Positions 58,301 through 64,000 of a stretch of DNA of 64,000 nt are shown here, piece by piece. This stretch comes from Magnaporthiopsis rhizophila (Eukaryota; Ascomycota; Sordariomycetes; Magnaporthales; Magnaporthaceae). The stretch's first letter is position 1; each line of letters starts with the position of its first letter. Below the pieces are notes generated by a model. The model ran no database searches. It worked only from the letters and a program-made list of their open reading frames with translations, and was not told the DNA's origin. Location of the stretch: the NCBI GenBank assembly GCA_003049465.1, contig PYSS01000055.1, forward strand, positions 179,907 through 243,906, read 5' to 3'. A program made the translations under genes and the position numbers.

Positions 58301-58517
58301 GACGACGGGCGACGGCAGCCTAGACATTATGATCCGGGTCGAGATGGACAACTCGGACAGGGAGGGCCGGACGCAGGCGTACGGGCTCTCGATCCCGGCG
58401 CTGCGCTACGACACGTCGCACCCGGCTCACGGGGAGACGCTGGCCCAGGAGGGGGCTCGGAGCGGGGCGGCGAAGCAGCAAAAGCCGGCGAACCCCGTTG
58501 TGTCTGTGGCGTCCTAG
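55384..58517 (+). CDS. PhoD-like metallophosphatase domain protein
   Basis: Five exons: 55384-56600, 56667-56736, 56817-56952, 57025-57164, 57243-58517; 945 aa, phases close. A disordered N-terminus precedes a beta-rich domain (FWRFDLDVPVGELEGRWEY). The metallophosphatase motifs follow: GGDQIY with D357, WDDHD at 425-429 (split from the next motif by intron 2) and GGDVHLAAFG with D677 and H679. This matches the PhoD-like phosphatase family widespread in fungi; most members are uncharacterised and substrates are unknown. No signal peptide or clear membrane segment is seen, so it is probably cytosolic, unlike secreted bacterial PhoD. The C-terminus is a low-complexity Gly/Ser/Thr/Asn region followed by a short conserved end. 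Its many small introns contrast with the intron-less neighbours. Confidence 0.85.
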
Positions 58518-59270
58518 TAGGATGTCTTGGGGACGTCGCTCACGTCTCTGTGTCTTTGATGTGGATAGCCCCGAGAGCGGAGTCATGTTCTCGGCCTAGA
58601 CTTGATATTTCAGCTTCAAGTATACGAGTGGAAGTGAGGTGACGCGCGTGAGGCATTAATGAGGCAGCATCACGGGAGCAAGTCCTGATAGCGTGTTTTG
58701 TTCACTTGTTGCAGTTGCCGGTTTCACGGCTGTTGGAGAAGATATCCCATGCATGGCTGTTGCAATCGCTTCACCTATACACTACCCCAGCTTAAGTCGA
58801 TAGATGGAGTATTTTGACGGTCGTCTGATGAACTCTGCTGCCTTTCTCTGTGAGAAGGGATGCTCATCACATTCTTCCGCCTGGAAACCCTGCCTGGTTG
58901 ACAAGGCCCACCGCCTTATCTCTTCGGTGCCCACGACGTTTGACCTGATGTTGAGATGGGGCACAACGGCCGTATTTCCATCTTGAGCCTTGTCCGTTCC
59001 GACATTTTTCCACCGGACGGGGCTCCAGACGCCCACCCCCTTCTCCGCTATCTATCCCACAAAGCCCAGCCTCCATCGCCCTCATGACCGGGCATAGGAT
59101 CAAGAAAACTGGTTTGCTTGTCCACGGGGCACACACAAAAGTCCGGGATACGGAGATTGCGGCGTGACGGTGTAGGTCACAAGATGAAATCCAGATTTTC
59201 AATTCTTAAACGAACCGCTCTATTAGAACCTTTAGATTGACATATCATATCGCAATTCTACGCGATGCCC

Positions 59271-59294
59271 ACACACACACACACACACACACAC
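59271..59294 (+). repeat. (AC)12 microsatellite
   Basis: Twelve AC units in the gene-poor 3' region. It is the same dinucleotide class as the GT repeat at 43267-43286, read on the other strand. Confidence 0.92.
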
Positions 59295-60483
59295 CGACGG
59301 AAACAAGTCCAACAAAAATTCCGGAAAAGGGGAAGCCAAGAAAGATGCCTGCCTGCCGATCGGGGCTCGCCACGAGATCGGCAGTGTCCGCCGCGGCGGG
59401 GTGTTTTTGTTGTTTGCCACGCAGGGCGTTGTGACGTGGTCGTGCAGAACGGAGCAGGGAGGCAGGGACGAACTTCCTCTTGTGAATATCTATACCGGGG
59501 TTGGATGTTTATTAAGGAGCGCCCACTCCCCCGCCAGGCGAGTATGTAGCATGGGGGGAATGAATGGATGCTGAGGCTCAAGGACTGTGTTTTTTTTTTG
59601 TCTTTTGCTTCTCAATTCATTTCGTCTTTGCTTGGCGGGATCGTGTGCCAACGTCGCAGCAGAGCACGGCACACTCTCATTTTTCTTCTTCTTCGCCAAA
59701 AGTTTCTGATTTGATTTCTAGAAGAGAAAAAAAAGGAAAAGAAAAAGAAAAACAGACCACTTCTCGAGCATCGGATAAGTACCGAGCTCAACCGGGGGAA
59801 AGCAAGGTGAAAGGCGGTCCCGTCTCCATCCCCAATGGACGCCAAGGGATTTGCAAACTCTGGCCAGGTGAAAGAAGCCGAACTGCCACTCGTGGACAAG
59901 ACTACGACGTTGCGTTTTGTGTTTCTTTTTGTGGTTTCGAGTACACATGTTGATTGCCCAGACTATCACACTGACAGAGTGCCGGTTGCAATCTCGCAGC
60001 CCGCGCAGTGAGGATCCGGGTAGGACGCTCGGTACCAAGGAAAACGAAGTCCATGTTGCTAATTAACCGTGCATCACACCATGAGAATATCTCGCCAGTC
60101 AGAACCAGAACCGAACCTTGTCTCTGTCCTGGAACTACCCACGCGCGCAGTGAACCACATTCATCATTGGCGACATCATTCAATCTCACCCCACGCCACG
60201 CGCCGGGCCTGTCTTCGGCTGGAAGGCACCGCATGTTCCCGCCCCGTCCGAGTTTTAGTGATTTTTGTTGCTCGGGGCATCCCATGAAGGGTGGCGGTGC
60301 AACTACCGCGGGGCGTCCGCGGGCGTTGCATTGCCGGTGCAAAAGAAGACAAGTCGTCCGGTGTCTGGTGTGGCGTGCGGGTAAAAAAACCAAAAAAAAA
60401 TAAAAAAAATAAAAAAAAAAAACAAAAAAAAAAAACATCCCTTGTTTTTATCCTTCTTGATCTTCCACGTCCGTTGACCGTTG

Positions 60484-60504
60484 CATCGCCACATCGTGGC
60501 GATG
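60484..60504. repeat. Perfect 9-bp inverted repeat with 3-nt loop
   Basis: CATCGCCAC and its reverse complement are separated by ATC, a potential small hairpin. It has no T-run after it and no neighbouring gene, so a terminator role is not supported. Confidence 0.7.
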
Positions 60505-63500
60505 TGGCAGTCACATTGGCCATCGTGGCGAACGTGTCGGTATCGAGCATGTATCCATGTACCGTGACGCTATGCGCCTTTCCTTCCACAAGCTGGGACG
60601 AGAGCTCGTAATATCTCCGAGGCCCGTTCAGGCACCGCCTTGGCACTCCGAGGGACATGGTTGGATGGGTGTTCGCTCTGCACAGCACAGACGAGAGAGG
60701 TAATAAACCGCGCGAATAAGTCGCGGGGGAGGGGAGGGCCTTGCCGGCTGCAAGGGATGGGGATTCGACAGCATCCTGCCGTCGAGTTTCGCCAAAACCC
60801 AGGTCCAGCATCTGTCAGATACCAAACGAAATCCACCGTCCTTCATTTTCCCTCGTTTCTTGTTTGCTTACACATCTAACCTACATAGCCATCGAGCTCG
60901 TGTTGTGAAGCACCCCCATGTGCATTTTTGTTTACGGTACATGTCAACGTCGCAAAAGCAGCGCAAAGCAGGGCCGTCATGAGGTAAACCCGTCCGTATC
61001 GAACAATTTTCCGTAATGAAAGCCCGTGCACGGCGGGCCGAGACACGAACACGATGAAAGGGCCGGCGGTGGGACGCAGTCCATAACACAAATACAGATA
61101 CCGAGCGAGCGAGTCTGGGGGGGAACGGGCAAGGAAACGCTAGTGAAAACTCGAGACGAGGGAAGCAAGAAAGGCAAGAGAAGGGAAACCAAACAAGAGA
61201 AAAGCCGGGGTGCCAAGCAGAGCATGCGCCGCACTGCGCCACTTGGCGGAGGCAGGGAGGGTGTGTGATGGATGATGATGATTTGGCACTTTGGCAAGGC
61301 TGCGGGCGGGTTTCAGAACAGGACATGGTGGGATTACAATTACCGCACGCACACCCAAGGTACCTACCCCCGGCACTTGAGAGAGGGTGACATCTATGAC
61401 ATGGAAGTGTGCTCACCAAAGCCGCGATTTCCCGTGAAACAAGTACCTGGTGGGCTGCTGTCAGCGCCGCTAATGAAGGGAATCACTCGACAAGACTGTG
61501 TTGCAGAGTCACGAGTAGATTGGATTCCCTCCTCTTGGCCTTCCTAAAGAGCCTCTTTTCTCCAACGATCCAGAGGCGGTCAAGGTCGCTGGACCGGCCA
61601 TCCCTGGGCGAGTCAGACAGAAGATGTCACGGTGCAGGACACGGGAGGCGAGAGGCGTCGGGTCCGAGAGTGGAGGGAAGGGATGCGGACGCGCCCCAGG
61701 ACGAGGAGAAGGACGAGATCGAAAAGAGCACCGGAAGCTGACCCCAACAAAAAGTGCCAGAATCGTGCACGTAAACTCGAAAGAAAAAGAGAACCAAAAA
61801 AGAAAGTGTGGTATGTGCGTCCTCCAGGCCATCGTGAGTGGAGGCCTTGGGAAATTACCGCCCTTTTCCTTGCTTTTTACCCTTTCTCGACTTCATTTTT
61901 CCACTCTCGCTTGCCTCAATTGCCTCCCCCAAAGATCCGCAAACCACCATGGCCCCACCCGCTGCCGCTTGCTTTCCACCAGAATAGGACGGACGGGTGT
62001 GGTTCGTTGAGTAAATAAAATTGCCGGGGTGTTCCCTGGCGTGGGAGGAGGGCACGGGGGCACGTTTCGCCCAAACGGCAGAACTGGCATCCTGGCCACA
62101 TGGTTGGTGGGCTGGACCATGTCTGTGACGATGCGTTGGCATGTTGGCCCTCGAGAAGTGACCGGCTGGGACGAACAAACAGCGGGCGCGCATCTCGATG
62201 CATGTTAGATCGGGCAGCAAGGCTCCTGGTTAGAGTTAAGGCTGGTGTGCGAGTAAAAAGAAGAGAGGGAACAGCGCTCATCCGCTTCAGTGTTTCAAAA
62301 CTGCAAGCCAGGACATGGAGCTGGGCACCCACCCAGTCCATCGGTTCCGCTTTCGGCCGAGCTGAACTCTCTCTCCCTTTCTCTCGCCGCCACTTTGACA
62401 AGCATTTGAAGATGGCGCTCTTTTTGGAACCTCGGTGGGTGCAAGAGTCAGGCAACGAACGGATGGGGTTTAAAGACGGAGTTGACAGGAAAAAGAAAAA
62501 AGAGGCCGGAAGAATGAACAGCAGAGAGCAGCACGCGGGAGTGGGACCGACCCAGAGTGTCATCGCCACTGGAGCCGACCACCAACGCAGGCCGAATGCT
62601 TCCTGCAAGTCATCGCCTTCCGACGGAGCCCGAAAAGAACAGCGCGCCATCTCTAACCAATCGAGACGCGTCCAGTCGGAGCTTGCTTGCTTACATACAG
62701 GAGGAGAGAACCAGAGGGGCCTCTCTTGTCGGTGCCTGCATCATGCAGCAGTGGTGCAACCACACGCGCAGCCACGGCACGGCATTGGCCCGACCGTATT
62801 CCCGGAGCACGCGACGAGAAGAGAAACAGAGACGGAGACAGAGAGACAGAAGCAGAAACACAAATTGCGTCGCATCCTTCTCTTGTCTTGCCTTGCAGAG
62901 CCATCTTCAATATCACCGAAACTGCCTGTTGTAATCACCTGGTCCATCACCATTAGCTCAGCCCCGTTCGGCATAGCTCCAAGGGCCGGCCGACCGGCCG
63001 GCTACAGACGTTGCCGAGGGCTGAAAGTGGGAAAGTGGGCAAAGATTGTAGCGGTGAAGAAAAAAAAAAAAAAACGCCCCAAGGGATGCCAAGCCAAGGG
63101 AGTGTTTCCTGGGAAAGGTGAGAATGCAAGATAGCAAAGGCAAGGCGGGGAGGCTGATGCAGGAGGCAAAAAAAAGGGGGCTGGCTGATGGTTCGTCGGT
63201 AAAAAAGCGGATAGACGGTTTCACTGTACCAAGTCGTTCATGTTCACCGGTCGGTCCCGAGATGCCACGGAAGAAGCAAAGAAATATTGCGTGGCTTGCA
63301 TCAGTCCCTTGACGCGCTGTGGATTATTGTTTTTGTTTTAGGTCCCTTGCAAGGGTGATGTCGATAGCCGTCGCGGCAGAGCAGCCTCGCCTCGCCTCGC
63401 CTGGCTGCACGGGTCTTGTGGAGGCACTGACCGAGCCAGCACGGCTCCGTTGATAAGACGGCACGGCATGGGAGGTGAACGGACCAGCTAGATATGACGC

Positions 63501-63930
63501 CATCACGGGGGTTCGGTTCCACAACACCCACCGTACCGGTCGGTAAAGACACCCAGATAGATAGGCAGGGTCGCGAACAGACATGCGTGGATCCTCTTGC
63601 GGTCTCTCCGGGGTTAGACATGACGCGATTTAGATACTATCGAATTGCGAATAGTAAAAAAAAAAAAAAAATGGCTGGGGGAGAGATAGTCGGGTCGGTG
63701 ACATGTCGAAATCGCAATCGAGGTCAGATGACTGCCAAGACCCGCGCGGCTGTCATGGGCACGGCATGGATGGCCCCTGGTTGAGGGGGTATCGAGGGCC
63801 TTGTGCGCACGAACCACTCGGTATCGAAGAACGGTCGTTCCTCAGCCTCTATCTTTTACGTACACGAACATCCCGCCGTACAGGTTCGAAAATAAGCAGA
63901 GAACAGAGAAGAAAAGGGGGAGAGAAAGAA

Positions 63931-63934
63931 AAAA

Positions 63935-64000
<66 letters not shown>
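63931..64000 (+). repeat. Poly-A tract at window end
   Basis: A homopolymer with one G (63954) reaches the end of the window. It resembles the tracts at the three N gaps and probably adjoins another assembly gap. Confidence 0.85.

Larger units (their letters stand above)
58518..64000. other. Long gene-poor terminal region
   Basis: About 5.5 kb with no convincing gene. Frames of up to 344 codons exist (for example 62100-63134) but overlap equally long frames on the other strand, have no recognisable domain and run through simple-sequence tracts. Simple repeats, A-rich blocks (about 60386-60435) and the terminal poly-A are the only clear features. Untranslated regions, a non-coding RNA or an unrecognised fast-evolving gene are possible. 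Confidence 0.5.

Noticed and set aside
60484..60504. Hairpin considered as a transcription terminator
   Set aside because: Intrinsic terminators are not expected in a fungal nucleus, and there is no neighbouring transcript end or T-run.
62100..63134. 344-codon plus-strand frame in the terminal region
   Set aside because: It starts with ATG but runs through simple A-rich sequence, has no domain, and is matched by a 244-codon frame on the opposite strand.

Overview
The window is nuclear DNA from a filamentous ascomycete, most likely a Sordariomycete. Genes carry short spliceosomal introns (mostly 54-130 bp) with GTRNGN donors and CAG/TAG acceptors. Coding sequence is GC-rich, genes lie on both strands without operons, and gene content is typical of filamentous fungi (white-collar 2 light regulator, TFIID subunit 1, Rad50, GID ubiquitin ligase, secreted S10 carboxypeptidase). 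No bacterial, viral, transposon, rRNA, tRNA or CRISPR feature could be supported. The species cannot be named from this sequence alone.

Layout. 1-6.3 kb: assembly gap, long leader, then a split-zinc-finger regulator (Sfp1 type). 8.1-11.8 kb: TAF1. 13.7-15.2 kb: a type II membrane glycosyltransferase-like protein. 15.8-17.7 kb: an Rtg2-type Ppx/GppA protein, convergent with the Rok1 DEAD-box helicase (18.1-20.4 kb, minus). 21.1-22.0 kb: a small 'beta-flanking'/DUF7721-like gene (minus) with a 7-nt first coding exon. 23.3-25.1 kb: wc-2 (minus), divergent from rad50 (26.7-30.7 kb, plus). 31.1-33.1 kb: protein phosphatase 4 regulatory subunit 2 (minus). 35.2-37.0 kb: secreted serine carboxypeptidase. 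37-41.3 kb: no gene seen, with a gap in a poly-T tract. 41.3-42.5 kb: UPF0658 Golgi membrane protein. 44.4-46.3 kb: GID RING subunit Rmd5/Gid2 (minus), followed in frame by a long open extension. 47.6-50.5 kb: Stb2/Stb6-like protein. 51.3-51.9 kb: Tma17-like chaperone (minus). 52.5-54.2 kb: mitochondrial-type rhomboid protease. 55.4-58.5 kb: PhoD-like phosphatase. 58.5-64 kb: no convincing gene, ending in poly-A.

These are housekeeping genes rather than a cluster. Several act in growth and nutrient control (Sfp1, Rtg2, Rok1, Tma17, GID), but the sequence shows no shared regulation. Exon boundaries were derived by hand from splice consensus and reading phase; all multi-exon models close in phase except the DUF7721-like gene. 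The observation most worth testing is the roughly 170-codon open frame immediately after the rmd5 stop codon. No clearly new multi-gene system was found.
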